A stretch of DNA of 64,000 bases from Euonymus europaeus (taxonomy: Eukaryota > Streptophyta > Magnoliopsida > Celastrales > Celastraceae), in the NCBI GenBank assembly GCA_963580455.1, contig OY756968.1:15531996-15595995 (forward strand), read 5' to 3'. Made by a program: the position numbers and the translations under genes. Each line of letters opens with the position of its first letter. Within the stretch, counting starts at the first letter, position 1. The notes below the pieces were generated by a model, which searched no databases, was not told where the DNA came from, and was given only the letters and a program-made list of their open reading frames with translations. Positions 11,501-24,544 of this stretch are shown here, piece by piece.

Positions 11501-13370
11501 AGCTTATACTCATAAAATTTGACCTATAAGAACAATAAAAATTGTACAGCGAGCAACGTTGATGGTCCGAAGTTGCTCAATTCTCTCTATGGAGGAGCTT
11601 TTAACGGTTTCGTCCATTTGTCATAGAAAGTTGGTGTTTTGGCATCCAAATAATCTTGGAAGCTTATACTCATAAAATTTGACATATATGAACAATAAAA
11701 AGTGTACATTGAGCAACTTTGATGGTCCGAAGTTGCTCAAATCTCTCTATGGAGGAGCTTTTAACGGTTTTGTCCATTTGTCATAGAAAGTTGGTGTTCT
11801 GGCATCGAAATAATCTAGGAAGCTCTTATACTCATAAAATTTGACATATAAGAAAAATAAAAATTGTACACTGAGCAACGTTCATGGTCCGAAGTTGCTC
11901 AACTCTCTCTACGGAGGAGCTTCTAACGGTTTTGTCCATTTGTCATAGAAAGTGTGTGTTTTCGCATGGAAATAATCTATGAAGCTTATACTCATAAAAT
12001 TTTACATAAAAGAACAATAAAAAGTCTATCCCGAGCAACTTTGATTTTTCAGAAGTTGCTCAACTCTCTCTATGGAGGAGCTTTTAACGGTTTTGTCCAT
12101 TTGTCATAGAAAGTTGGTATTTTGGCATCGAAATAATCTAGGAAGCTTATACTCATAAAACTTGACATATAAGAACAATAAAAATTGTATACGGAGCAAC
12201 GTTCATGGTCCGAGGTTGCTCAACTCTCTCTATGAAGGAGCTTTTAACGGTTTTGTCCATTTGTCATAGAAAGTTGGTGTTTTGGCATCGAAATAATCTA
12301 TGAAGCTTAAACTCGTAAAATTTGACATATAAGAACAATAAAAATTGTACACCGAGCAACTTTGATGGTCCGAAGTTGCTCAACTCTCTTATATGGAGGA
12401 GCTTTTATCGGTTTTGTCCATTTGTCATAGAAAGTTGGTGTTTTGGCATCGAAATAATTATGAAGCTTAAACTCGTAAAATTTGACATATAAGAACAATA
12501 AAAATTGTACACCGATCAACTTTAATGGTCCTTAGTTTCTCAACACTCTTATATGGGGGAGCTTTTATCGGTTTGTTCCATTTGTCATAGAAAGTTGGTG
12601 TTTTGGCATCCAAATAATCTAGGAAGCTTATACTCATAAAATTTGACATAAAAGAACAATAAAAAGTCTATCCCGAGCAACTTTGATTTTTTCGAAGTTG
12701 CTCAACTCTCTCTATGGAGGAGTTTTTAACGGTTTCATCCATTTGTCATAGAAAGTTGGAGTTTTGGCATCGAAATAATCTAGGAAGCTTATACTCATAA
12801 AATTTGACATATAAGAACAATAAAAATTGTATACGGAGCAATGTTCATGGTCCGAAGTTGCTCAACTCTCTCTATTGAGGTGCTTTTAACGGTTTTGTCC
12901 ATTTGTCATAGAAAGTTGGTGTTTTGGCATCGAAATAATTATGAAGCTTAAACTCGTAAAATTTGACATATAAGAACAATAAAAATTGTACACCGATCAA
13001 CTTTAATGGTCCTTAGTTTCTCAACACTCTTATATGGGGGAGCTTTTATCGGTTTGTTCCATTTGTCATAGAAAGTTGGTGTTTTGGCATCCAAATAATC
13101 TAGGAAGCTTATACTCATAAAATTTGACATATAAGAACAATAAAAATTGTACACTAAGCAACATTGATGATCCGAAGTTGCTCAACTTTCTCTATGGAGG
13201 TGCTTTTAACGGTTTTGTCCATTTGTCATAGAAAGTTGGTGTTTTGGCATCATAATAATCTAAGAAGCTTATACTCGTAAAATTTGACATAGAAGAACAA
13301 TAAGAAGTGTACATAGAGCAATTTTTATGGTCCGAAGTTGCTCAACTCTCTTATATGGAGGAGCTTTTAT
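8556..13370. repeat. Region A: 31-monomer HOR (~4,970 bp), copy 2, slightly short
   Basis: This matches copy 1 monomer for monomer up to about 13,370, where the monomer after GCTTTTATCGGTTTT continues with GTCC and GAAAGTCTGTG rather than CTCC and GTTTTTGCATC. The copy ends about one monomer short. Beyond it the array jumps to a segment related to 1,923-3,520. Confidence 0.8.
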
Positions 13371-14940
13371 CGGTTTTGTCCATTTGTCATAGAAAGTCTG
13401 TGTTATGGCATCGAAATAATCTAGGAAGCTTAAACTCGTAAAATTTGACATATAAGAACAATAAAAATTGTACAGCTAGCAACTTTGATGGTCCGAAGTT
13501 GCTCAACTCTCTCTATGGAGGAGCTTTTAACGGTTTCGTCCATTTGTCATAGAAATTTAGTGTTTTGAGATCCAAATAATCTTGGAAGCTTATACTCATA
13601 AAATTTGACATATAAGAAAAATAAAAATTGTACACCGAGCAACGTTGATGGTCCGAAGTTGCTCAACTCTCTCTATGGAGGAGCTTTTAACGGTTTTGTC
13701 CATTTGTCATAGAAAGTTGGTGTTTTGGCTTCCAAATAGTCTAGGAAGCTTATACTCTTAAAATTTGACATAGAAGAACAATAAAAAGTGTACATTGAGC
13801 AACTTTGATGGTCCGAAGTTGCTCAACTCTCTCTATGGAGTAGCTTTTAACAGTTTTGTCCATTTGTCATACAAAGTCGGTGTTTTGGCATCAAAATAAT
13901 CTAGGAAGCTTATACTCATAAAATTTGACATATAAGAACAATTAAAATTGTACACTGAGCAACGTTCATGGTCCGAAGTTGCTCAACTCTCTATGGAGGA
14001 GCTTTTAACGGTTTTTTCCATTTGTCATAGAAATTTAGTGTTTTGACATCCAAATAATCTTGAAAGCTTATACTCATAAAATTTGACATATAAGAACAAT
14101 AAAAAGTCTATTTCGAGCAACTCTGATTTTTCCGAAGTTGCTCAACTCTCTCTATGGAGGAGCTTTTAACGGTTTTGTCCATTTTTCATAGAAAGTTGGT
14201 GTTTTGGCATCGAAATAATCTGTGAAGCTTATACTCATAAAATTTGACATATAAGAACAATAAAAATTGTATACGGAGCAACGTTCATGGTCCGAAGTGT
14301 TCAACTCTCTCTATGGAGGAGCTTTTAACGGTTTTGTCCATTTGTCATAGAAAGTTGGTGTTTTGGCATCGAAATAATCTATGAAGCTTAAACTCGTAAA
14401 ATTTGACATATAAGAACAATAAAAATTGTACAGCGAGCAACTTTGATGTTCCGAAGTTGCTCAACTCTCTCTATGGAGGAGCTTTTAACGGTTTTGTCCA
14501 TTTGTCATAGAAATTTAGTGTTTTGACATCCAAATAATCTTGGAAGCTTATACTCATAAAATTTGACATATAAGAACAATAAAAATTGTACACCGATCAA
14601 CTTTAATGGTCCTTAGTTGCTCAACACTCTTACATGGAGGAGCTTTTATCGGTTTGTTCCATTTGTCATAGAAAGTTGGTGTTTTGGCATCCAAATAATC
14701 TAGGAAGCTTATACTCATAAATTTGACATATAAGAACAATAAAAATTGTACACTGAGCAATGTTGATGGTCCGAAGTTGCTCAACTTTCTCTATGGAGGT
14801 GCTTTTAACGGTTTTCTCCATTTGTCATAGAAAGTTGGTGTTTTTGCATCATAATAATATAGGAAGCTTATACTCGTAAAATTTGACAAAGAAGAACAAT
14901 AAGAAGTGTACATAGAGCAATTTTGATGGTCCGAAGTTGC
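13371..14940. repeat. Region A: segment related to 1,923-3,520
   Basis: Markers include TATTTCGAGCAACTCTGA at 14,107 (partner at 2,727, offset 11,380), the GAAGTGTTCAAC lesion and the 158-bp monomer CAACTCTCTATGGAGG near 13,984. Relative to its partner it lacks one monomer. Near 14,930-14,950 it passes into the six-monomer block through a hybrid monomer that begins CATAGAGCAATTTTGATGG and ends like the 161-320 unit. Confidence 0.7.
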
Positions 14941-15980
14941 TCAACTCTCTCTATGGAGGAGCTTTTAACGGTTTTGTCCATTTGTCATAGAAAGTTGGTG
15001 TTTTGGCATCCAACTAATCTTGGAAGCTTATACTCATAAAATTTGACATATAAGAACAATAAAAATTGTACACCGAGCAACGTTGATGTCCCGAAGTTGC
15101 TCAACTCTCTCTATGGAGGAGCTTTTAACGGTTTCGTCCATTTGTCATAGAAAGTTGGTGTTTTGGATTCCAAATAATCTTGGAAGCTTATTTTCATAAA
15201 ATTTGACATATAAGAATAATAAAAATTTTACACCGAGCAACGTTGATGGTCCGAAGTTGCTCAACTCTCTCTGTGGATGAGCTTTTAACGGTTTTGTCCA
15301 TTTGACATAGAAAGTTGGTGTTTTGGCATCGAAATAGTCTAGGATGCTTATACTCTTAAAATTTGACATAGAAGAACAATAAAAAGTGTATATTGAACAA
15401 CTTTGATGGTCCGAAGTTGCTCAACTCTCTCTATGGAGGAGCTTTTAACGGTTTTGTCCATTTGTCATAGAAAGTTGGTGTTTCGGCATCAAAATAATCT
15501 AGGAAGCTTATACTCATAAAAATTAACATATAAGAACAATAAAAATTATACACTGAGCAACAATCATGGTCCGAAGTTGCTCAACTCTCTCTATGGAGGA
15601 GCTTTTAACGGTTTTGTCCATTTGTCATAGAAAGTTGGTGTTTTGGCATTGAAATAATCTATGAAACTTATACTCATAAAATTTGACATAAAAGAACAAT
15701 AAAAAGTCTATCCCGAGCAACTTTGATTTTTTCGAAGTTGCTCAACTCTCTCTATGGAGGAGTTTTTAACGGTTTCATCCATTTGTCATAGAAAGTTGGT
15801 GTTTTGGCATCGAAATAATCTAGGAAGCTTATACTCATAAAATTTGACATATAAGAACAATAAAAATTGTATACGGAGCAACGTTCGTGGTCCGAAGTTT
15901 GTCAACTCTCTCTATTGAGGAGCTTTTAACGGTTTTGTCCATTTGTCATAGAAAGTTGGTGTTTTGGCATCGAAATAATC
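14941..15980. repeat. Region A end: copy of the 170-1,240 block
   Basis: It matches 200-1,240 at offset 14,740, including the GAGCAACAATCATGG and TTTTTTCGAAGTTGC monomers. Local oddities are TTTTCATAAAATTTG near 15,191 and CTCTGTGGATGAGC near 15,270. Similarity to the start of the window continues into the first monomers of region B, to about 16,250. Confidence 0.7.
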
Positions 15981-17340
15981 TATGAAGCTTAAACTCGTAA
16001 AATTTGACATATAAGAACAATAAAAATTGCACACCGAGCAACTTTGATGTTCCGAAGTTGCTCAACTCTCTCTATGGAGGAGCTTTTAACGGTTTTGTCC
16101 ATTTGTCATAGAAATTTAGTGTTTTGAGATCCAAATAATCTTGGAAGCTTATACTCATAAAATTTGACATATAAGAACAATAAAAATTGTACACCGATCA
16201 ACTTTAATGGTCCTTAATTGCTCAACTCTCTTATATGGAGGAGCTTTTATCGGTTTTGTCCATTTGTCATAGAAAGTTGGTGTTTTGGCATCGAAATAAT
16301 CTGTGAAGCTTATACTCGTAAAATTTGACATAGAAGAACAATAAAAAGTCTATTCTGAGCAACTTTGATCGTCCGAAGGTGCTCGACTCTCTCTGTGGAG
16401 GATCTTTTAACAGTTTTTTCCATTTGTCATAGAAAGTTGGTGATTGGGCATCGAAATAATCTAGGAAGCTTAAACTCGTAAAATTTGACATATAAGAACA
16501 ATAAAAATTGTACATCGAGCAACTTTGATGGTCCGAAGTTGCTCAACTCTCTCTGTGGAGGAGCTTTTAACGGTTTTGTCCATTTGTCATAGAAAGTTGG
16601 TGTTTTGGCATCGAAATAATCTGTGAAGCTTATACTCGTAAAATTTGACATAGAAGAACAATAAAAAGTCTATTCCGAACAACTTTGATCGTCCGAAGGT
16701 GCTCGACTCTCTCTGTGGAGGATATTTTAACAGTTTTTTCCATTTGTCATAGAAAGTTGGTGATTGGGCATCGAAATAATCTAGGAACCTTAAACTCGTA
16801 AAATTTGACATATAAGAACAATAAAAATTGTACATCGAGCAACTTCGATGGTCCGAAGTTGCTCAACTCTCTCTATGGAGGAGCTTTTAACGGTTTCGTC
16901 CATTTGTCATAGAAATTTGGAGTTTTGGCATCGAAATAGTCTAGGAAGCTTATACTCTTAAAATTTGACATAGAAGAACAATAAAAAGTCTATTCCGAGC
17001 AACTTTAATCGTCCGAAGGTGCTCGACACTCTCTGTGGAGAATCTTTTAATAGTTTTTTCCATTTGTCAAAGAAAGTTGGTGTTTTGGCATCGAAATAAT
17101 CTAGGAAGCTTAAACTCGTAAAATTTGACATATAAGAACAATAAAAATTGTACATCGAGCAACATTGATGGTCCGAAGTTGCTCCACTCTCTCTATGGAG
17201 GAGCTTTTAACTGTTTTGTCCATTTGTCATACAAAGTTGGTGTTTTGGCATCAAAATAATCTAGGAAGCTTATACTCATAAAATTTGACATATAAGAACA
17301 ATAAAAATTGTACACTGAGCAACGTTCATGGTCCGAAGTT
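15981..17340. repeat. Region B: block P, copy 1
   Basis: This block has monomers with TATTCTGAGC or TATTCCGA, GATCGTCCGAAGGTGCTCG and GTGATTGGGCATCG. It recurs at 23,181-24,544 with offset 7,204; the rare AAAAATTGC start is at 16,022 and 23,226. The GGTGCTCG change breaks one dyad pair and adds an outer C-G pair. A substitution near 16,927/24,131 (TGGCATCG versus TGACATCG) is among the few differences I saw between the copies. Confidence 0.85.
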
Positions 17341-17689
17341 GCTCAACTCTCTATGGAGGAGCTTTTAACGGTTTTATCCATCTGTCATAGAAAGTTCGTG
17401 TTTTGGCATCGAAATAATCTATGAAGCTTATACTCATAAAATTTCACATAAAGGAACAATAAAAAGTCTATCCCGAGCAACTTTGATTTTTCCGAAGTTG
17501 CTCAACTCTCTCTATGGAGGAGCTTTTAACGGTTTTGTCAATTTGTCATAGAAAGTTGGTGTTTTGGCATCGAAATAATCTAGGAAGCTTATACTCATAA
17601 ATTTCGACATATAAGAACAATAAAAATTGTATACGGAGCAACGTTCATGGTCCGAAGTGTCTCAACTCTCTCTATGGAGAAGCTTTTAA

Positions 17690-17695
17690 CGGTTT
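17690..17695. other. Additional HindIII site by GGAGAAGCTT change
   Basis: The usual GGAGGAGCTTTT becomes GGAGAAGCTTTT, giving a second AAGCTT in the monomer. In block Q it recurs at 21,534, 24,894 and 28,738. An independent occurrence in a different subtype is at 43,912, 45,355 and 50,792 in region D. Confidence 0.85.
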
Positions 17696-19232
17696 TGTCC
17701 ATTTGTCATAGAATGTTCGTGTTTTGGCATCGAAATAATCTATGAAGCTTAAACTCGTAAAATTTGACATATAAGAACAATAAAAATTGTAAAGCGAGCA
17801 ACTTTGATGGTCCGAAGTTGCTCATCTCTCTCTATGGAGGAGCTTTTAACGGTTTTGTCCATTTGTCATAGAAAGTTGGTGTTTTGGCATCGAAATAATC
17901 TGTGAAGCTTATACTCGTAAAATTTGACATAGAAGAACAATAAAAAGTCTATTCCGAGCAACTTTGATCGTCCGAAGGTGCTCGACTCTCTCTGTGGAGG
18001 ATCTTATAACAGTTTTTTCCATTTGTCATAGAAAGTTGATGATGGGGCATCGAAATAATCTAGGAAGCTTAAACTCGTAAAATTTGACATATAAGAACAA
18101 TAAAAATTGTACATCGAGCAACTTTGATGGTCCGAAGTTGCTCCACTCTGTCTATGGAGGAGCTTTTAACGGTTTCGTCCATTTGTCATAGAAATTTGGT
18201 GTTTTGGCATCGAAATAGTATACGAAGCTTATACTCTTAAAATTTGACATAGAAGAACAATAAATATTGTACATCGAGCAACATTGATGGTTTGCAGTTG
18301 CTCGACTTTCTCTATGGATGAGCTTTTAAAGGGTTTCGTCCAATTGTCATAGAAAGTTGGTGTTTTGGCATCGAAATAATCTATGAAACTTATACTCCTA
18401 AAATTTCACATATAAGAACAATAAAAAGTGTACACTGAGCAACTTTGATGGTCCGAAGTTGCTCAACTCTCTCTATGGAGGAGCTTTTAACGGTTTCGTC
18501 CATTTGTCATAGAAATTTGGCGTTTTGGCATCGAAATAGTCTAGGAAGCTTATACTCTTAAAATTTGACATAGAAGAACAATAAAAAGTCTATTCCGAGC
18601 AACTTTGATCGTCCGAAGGTGCTCGACTCTCTCTGTGGAGAATCTTTTAAAAGTTTTTTCCATTTGTCATAGAAAGTTGGTGATTGGGCATCGAAATAAT
18701 CTAGGAAGCTTAAACTCTTAAAATTTGACATATAAGAACAATAAAAATTGTACATCGAGCAACTTTGATGGTCCGAAGTTGCTCAACTCTCTCTATGGAG
18801 GAGCTTTTAACAGTTTTGTCCATTTGTCATACAAAGTTGGTGTTTTGGCATCAAAATAATCTAGGAAGCTTATACTCATAAAATTTGACATATAAGAACA
18901 ATAAAAATTGTACAATGAGCAACGTTCATGGTCCGAAGTTGCTCGACTCTCTATGGAGGAGCTTTTAACGGTTTTGTCCATTTGTCATAGAAAGTTGTTG
19001 TTTTAGCATCGAAATAATCTAGGAAGCTTATACTCATAAAATTTGACATATAAGAACAATAAAAATTGTACATCGAGCAACTTTGATGGTCCGAAGTTGC
19101 TCAACTCTCTCTATGGAGGAGCTTTTAACGGTTTCGTCCATTTGTCACAGAAATTTGGTGTTTTGGCATCGAAATAGTCTAGGAAGCTTATACTCTTAAA
19201 ATTTGACATAGAAGAATAATAAAAATTGTACA

Positions 19233-19264
19233 TCGAGCAACTTTGATGGTTTGAAGTTGCTCGA
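19233..19264. other. Extended 11-bp dyad, Q copy 1
   Basis: TCGAGCAACTT and AAGTTGCTCGA are perfect reverse complements around the 10-base loop TGATGGTTTG. The stem is two pairs longer than the standard dyad because the bases outside both arms match (TC outside left, GA outside right). The monomer also has GAAGAATAAT upstream and TTTAATGGG downstream. Confidence 0.85.
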
Positions 19265-20330
19265 CTTTCTCTATGGAGGAGCTTTTAATGGGTTTCGTCC
19301 AATTGTCATAGAAAGTTGGTGTTTTGGCATCGAAATAATCTATGAAACTTATACTCCTAAAATTTCACATATAAGAACAATAAAAAGTGTACACTGAGCA
19401 ACTTTGATGGTCCGAAGTTGCTCAACTCTCTCTATGGAGGAGCTTTTAACGGTTTTGTCCATTTGTTATAGAAATTTGGTGTTTTGGCATCGAAATAATC
19501 CTGGAAGCTTATACTCATAAAACTTGACATATAAGAACAATAAAAATTGTACAGCGAGCAACTTTGATGGTTCGAAGTTGCTCAACTCTCTTATATGGAG
19601 GAGCTTTTATCGGTTTTGTCCATTTGTCATAGAAAGTATGTGTTTTGGCATCGAAATAATCTATGAAGCTTAAACTCGTAAAATTTAACATATAAGAACA
19701 ATAAAAATTGTACATCGAGCAACTTTGATGGTCCGAAGTTGCTCAACTCTCTCTATGGAGGAGCTTTTAAAGGGTTTCGTCCATTCATCATAGAAAGTTG
19801 GTGTTTTGGCATCGAAATAATCTATGAAGCTTATACTCCTAAAATTTGACATAGAAGAACAATAAGAAGTGTACATAGAGCAATTTTGATGGTCCAAAGT
19901 TGCTCAACTCTCTTATATGGAGGAGCTTTTATCGGTTTTGTCCATTTGTCATAGAAATTTGTTGTTTTTGCATCGAAATAATCTAGGAAGCTTAAACTCG
20001 TAAAATTTGACATATAAGAACAATAAAAATTGTACAGCGAGCAACTTTAATGGTCCGAAGTTGCTCAACTTTCCCTATGGAGGAGCTTTTAACGGTTTTG
20101 TCCATTTGTCATAGAAAGTTGGTGTTTTGGCATCGAAATAATCTATGAAGCTTAAACTCGTAAAATTTGACATATAAGAACAATAAAAATTGTACACCGA
20201 GCAACTTTGATGGTCCGAAGTTGCTCAACTCTCTCTATGGAGGAGCTTTTAACGGTTTTTCCCCTTTTTCATAGAAAGTTGATGTTTCGGCATCGAAATA
20301 ATCTTGGAAGCTTATACTCCTAAAATTTCA

Positions 20331-20340
20331 TATATAAAAA
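20331..20340. other. TATATAAAAA monomer subtype, first of eight
   Basis: In most monomers this place reads CATATAAGAAC; here it reads CATATATAAAAACAAT. Other copies start at 27,535, 31,379, 40,327, 47,048, 55,033, 59,665 and 63,015. It always travels with GATGTTTCGGCATC upstream and a GTTGCGCAAC / CTTTATGCAGG monomer downstream, so it is an inherited marker of one subtype. It resembles a TATA box, but with no transcript evidence I do not call a promoter. Confidence 0.7.
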
Positions 20341-21184
20341 CAATAAAAAGTGTACACCGAGCAACTTTGATGGTCCGAAGTTGCGCAACTCTCTTTATGC
20401 AGGAGCTTTTAACGGTTTTGTACATTTGTCATAGAAAGTTGGTGTTTTGGAATCGAAATAATCTATGAAGCTTATACTCGTAAAATTTGACATAGAAGAA
20501 CAATAAAAAGTCTATCCCGAGCAACTTTGATGGTCCGAAGTTTCTCAACTCCTTCTATGGAGGAGCTTTTAACAGGTTTTGTCCATTTGTCATAGAAAGT
20601 TGGTGTTTTTGCATCGAAATAATCTAGGAAGCTTAAACTCGTAAAATTTGACATATAAGAACAATAAAAATTGTATATCGAGCAACTTTGATGGTCTGAA
20701 GTTGCTCAACTTTCTCTATGGACGAACTTTTAACGGTTTTGTCCATTTGTCATAGAAAGTATGTGTCTTGGCATCGAAATAATCTATGAAGCTTAAATTC
20801 GTAAAATTTGACATATAAGAACAATAAAAATTGTACGTCGAGCAACTTTGATGGTCCGAAGTTGCTCAACTCTCTCTATGAAGGAGCTTTTATAGGGTTT
20901 CGTCCATTTGTCAAAGTAAGTTGGTGTTTTGGCATCGAAATAATCTATGAAGCTTAAACTCCTAAAATTTGACATATAAGAACAATAAAAATTGTACACC
21001 GAGCAACTTTGATGTTCCGAAGTTGCTCAACTCTTTCTATGGAGGAGCTTTTAACGGTTTCGTCCATTTGTCATAGAAATTTAGTGTTTTGACATCCAAA
21101 TAATCTTGGAAGCTTATACTCATAAAATTTGACATATAAGAACAATAAAAATTGTACACCCAGCAACTTTAAAGGTCCGAAGTT

Positions 21185-23180
21185 GCTCAACTCTCTATGG
21201 AGGAGCTTTTAACGGTTTTATCCATCTGTCATAGAAAGTTCGTGTTTTGGCATCGAAATAATCTATGAAGCTTATACTCATAAAATTTCACATAAAGGAA
21301 CAATAAAAAGTCTATCCCGAGCAACTTTGATTTTTCCGAAGTTGCTCAACTCTCTCTATGGAGGAGCTTTTAACGGTTTTGTCAATTTGTCATAGAAAGT
21401 TGGTGTTTTGGCATCGAAATAATCTAGGAAGCTTATACTCATAAATTTTGACATATAAGAACAATAAAAATTGTATACGGAGCAACGTTCATGGTCCGAA
21501 GTGTCTCAACTCTCTCTATGGAGAAGCTTTTAACGGTTTTGTCCATTTGTCATAGAATGTTCGTGTTTTGGCATCGAAATAATCTATGAAGCTTAAACTC
21601 GTAAAATTTGACATATAAGAACAATAAAAATTGTAAAGCGAGCAACTTTGATGGTCCGAAGTTGCTCATCTCTCTCTATGGAGGAGCTTTTAACGGTTTT
21701 GTCCATTTGTCATAGAAAGTTGGTGTTTTGGCATCGAAATAATCTGTGAAGGTTATACTCGTAAAATTTGACATAGAAGAACAATAAAAAGTCTATTCCG
21801 AGCAACTTTGATCGTCCGAAGGTGCTCGACTCTCTCTGTGGAGGATCTTATAACAGTTTTTTCCATTTGTCATAGAAAGTTGATGATGGGGCATCGAAAT
21901 AATCTAGGAAGCTTAAACTCGTAAAATTTGACATATAAGAACAATAAAAATTGTACATCGAGCAACTTTGATGGTCCGAAGTTGCTCCACTCTGTCTATG
22001 GAGGAGCTTTTAACGGTTTCGTCTATTTGTCATAGAAATTTGGTGTTTTGGCATCGAAATAGTATACGAAGCTTATACTCTTAAAATTTGACATAGAAGA
22101 ACAATAAATATTGTACATCGAGCAACTTTGATGGTTTGCAGTTGCTCGACTTTCTCTATGGATGAGCTTTTAAAGGGTTTCGTCCAATTGTCATAGAAAG
22201 TTGGTGTTTTGGCATCGAAATAATCTATGAAACTTATACTCCTAAAATTTCACATATAAGAACAATAAAAAGTGTACACTGAGCAACTTTGATGGTCCGA
22301 AGTTGCTCAACTCTCTCTATGGAGGAGCTTTTAACGGTTTCGTCCATTTGTCATAGAAATTTGGCGTTTTGGCATCGAAATAGTCTAGGAAGCTTATACT
22401 CTTAAAATTTGACATAGAAGAACAATAAAAAGTCTATTCCGAGCAACTTTGATCGTTCGAAGGTGCTCGACTCTTTCTGTGGAGAATCTTTTAAAAGTTT
22501 TTTCCATTTGTCATAGAAAGTTGGTGATTGGGCATCGAAATAATCTAGGAAGCTTAAACTCGTAAAATTTGACATATAAGAACAATAAAAATTGTACATC
22601 GAGCAACTTTGATGGTCCGAAGTTGCTCAACTCTCTCTATGGAGGAGCTTTTAACAGTTTTGTCCATTTGTCATACAAAGTTGGTGTTTTGGCATCAAAA
22701 TAATCTAGGAAGCTTATACTCATAAAATTTGACATATAAGAACAATAAAAATTGTACAATGAGCAACGTTCATGGTCCGAAGTTGCTCGACTCTCTATGG
22801 AGGAGCTTTTAACGGTTTTGTCCATTTGTCATAGAAAGTTGTTGTTTTAGCATCGAAATAATCTAGGAAGCTTATACTCATAAAATTTGACATATAAGAA
22901 CAATAAAAATTGTACATCGAGCAACTTTGATGGTCCGAAGTTGCTCAACTCTCTCTATGGAGGAGCTTTTAACGGTTTCGTCCATTTGTCACAGAAATTT
23001 GGTGTTTTGGCATCGAAATAGTCTAGGAAGCTTATACTCTTAAAATTTGACATAGAAGAATAATAAAAATTGTACATCGAGCAACTTTGATGGTTTGAAG
23101 TTGCTCGACTTTCTCTATGGAGGAGCTTTTAATGGGTTTCGTCCAATTGTCATAGAAAGTTGGTGTTTTGGCATCGAAAT
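21185..23180. repeat. Region B: block Q, copy 2, truncated
   Basis: This follows Q copy 1 at offset 3,844 until about 23,180, where a monomer starting like Q (GAAGAATAATAAAAATTG, TTTAATGGGTTTCGTCC) continues as block P (CTATGAAGCTTAAACTCG). About half of Q is therefore missing, and the switch lies inside a monomer at the shared stretch GTGTTTTGGCATCGAAATAA, as expected for unequal exchange. Confidence 0.85.
23077..23108. other. Extended 11-bp dyad, Q copy 2
   Basis: Same element as at 19,233, displaced by 3,844 bp, with the arms intact. It lies just before the switch from block Q to block P. Confidence 0.85.
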
Positions 23181-24544
23181 AATCTATGAAGCTTAAACTC
23201 GTAAAATTTGACATATAAGAACAATAAAAATTGCACACCGAGCAACTTTGATGTTCCGAAGTTGCTCAACTCTCTCTATGGAGGAGCTTTTAACGGTTTT
23301 GTCCATTTGTCATAGAAATTTAGTGTTTTGAGATCCAAATAATCTTGGAAGCTTATACTCATAAAATTTGACATATAAGAACAATAAAAATTGTACACCG
23401 ATCAACTTTAATGGTCCTTAATTGCTCAACTCTCTTATATGGAGGAGCTTTTATCGGTTTTGTCCATTTGTCATAGAAAGTTGGTGTTTTGGCATCGAAA
23501 TAATCTGTGAAGCTTATACTCGTAAAATTTGACATAGAAGAACAATAAAAAGTCTATTCTGAGCAACTTTGATCGTCCGAAGGTGCTCGACTCTCTCTGT
23601 GGAGGATCTTTTAACAGTTTTTTCCATTTGTCATAGAAAGTTGGTGATTGGGCATCGAAATAATCTAGGAAGCTTAAACTCGTAAAATTTGACATATAAG
23701 AACAATAAAAATTGTACATCGAGCAACTTTGATGGTCCGAAGTTGCTCAACTCTCTCTGTGGAGGAGCTTTTAACGGTTTTGTCCATTTGTCATAGAAAG
23801 TTGGTGTTTTGGCATCGAAATAATCTGTGAAGCTTATACTCGTAAAATTTGACATAGAAGAACAATAAAAAGTCTATTCCGAACAACTTTGATCGTCCGA
23901 AGGTGCTCGACTCTCTCTGTGGAGGATATTTTAACAGTTTTTTCCATTTGTCATAGAAAGTTGGTGATTGGGCATCGAAATAATCTAGGAACCTTAAACT
24001 CGTAAAATTTGACATATAAGAACAATAAAAATTGTACATCGAGCAACTTCGATGGTCCGAAGTTGCTCAACTCTCTCTATGGAGGAGCTTTTAACGGTTT
24101 CGTCCATTTGTCATAGAAATTTGGAGTTTTGACATCGAAATAGTCTAGGAAGCTTATACTCTTAAAATTTGACATAGAAGAACAATAAAAAGTCTATTCC
24201 GAGCAACTTTAATCGTCCGAAGGTGCTCGACACTCTCTGTGGAGAATCTTTTAATAGTTTTTTCCATTTGTCAAAGAAAGTTGGTGTTTTGGCATCGAAA
24301 TAATCTAGGAAGCTTAAACTCGTAAAATTTGACATATAAGAACAATAAAAATTGTACATCGAGCAACATTGATGGTCCGAAGTTGCTCCACTCTCTCTAT
24401 GGAGGAGCTTTTAACTGTTTTGTCCATTTGTCATACAAAGTTGGTGTTTTGGCATCAAAATAATCTAGGAAGCTTATACTCATAAAATTTGACATATAAG
24501 AACAATAAAAATTGTACACTGAGCAACGTTCATGGTCCGAAGTT
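23181..24544. repeat. Region B: block P, copy 2
   Basis: Monomer for monomer it matches 15,981-17,340 at offset 7,204 with very few substitutions. Having P again between a truncated and a full Q gives the 45-monomer period of region B. Confidence 0.85.

Larger units (their letters stand above)
17341..21184. repeat. Region B: block Q (24 monomers, 3,844 bp), copy 1
   Basis: It begins in a 158-bp monomer, GCTCAACTCTCTATGG, with TCCATCTGTC downstream. The same start is at 21,185, 24,545 and 28,389. Internal markers are the extra HindIII site at 17,690, the GATGATGGGGCATCG monomer, the 11-bp dyad at 19,233, the TATATAAAAA monomer at 20,331 and GCCCAGCAAC-type CACCCAGCAAC near the end. All recur at +3,844 and/or +7,204. 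Confidence 0.88.
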
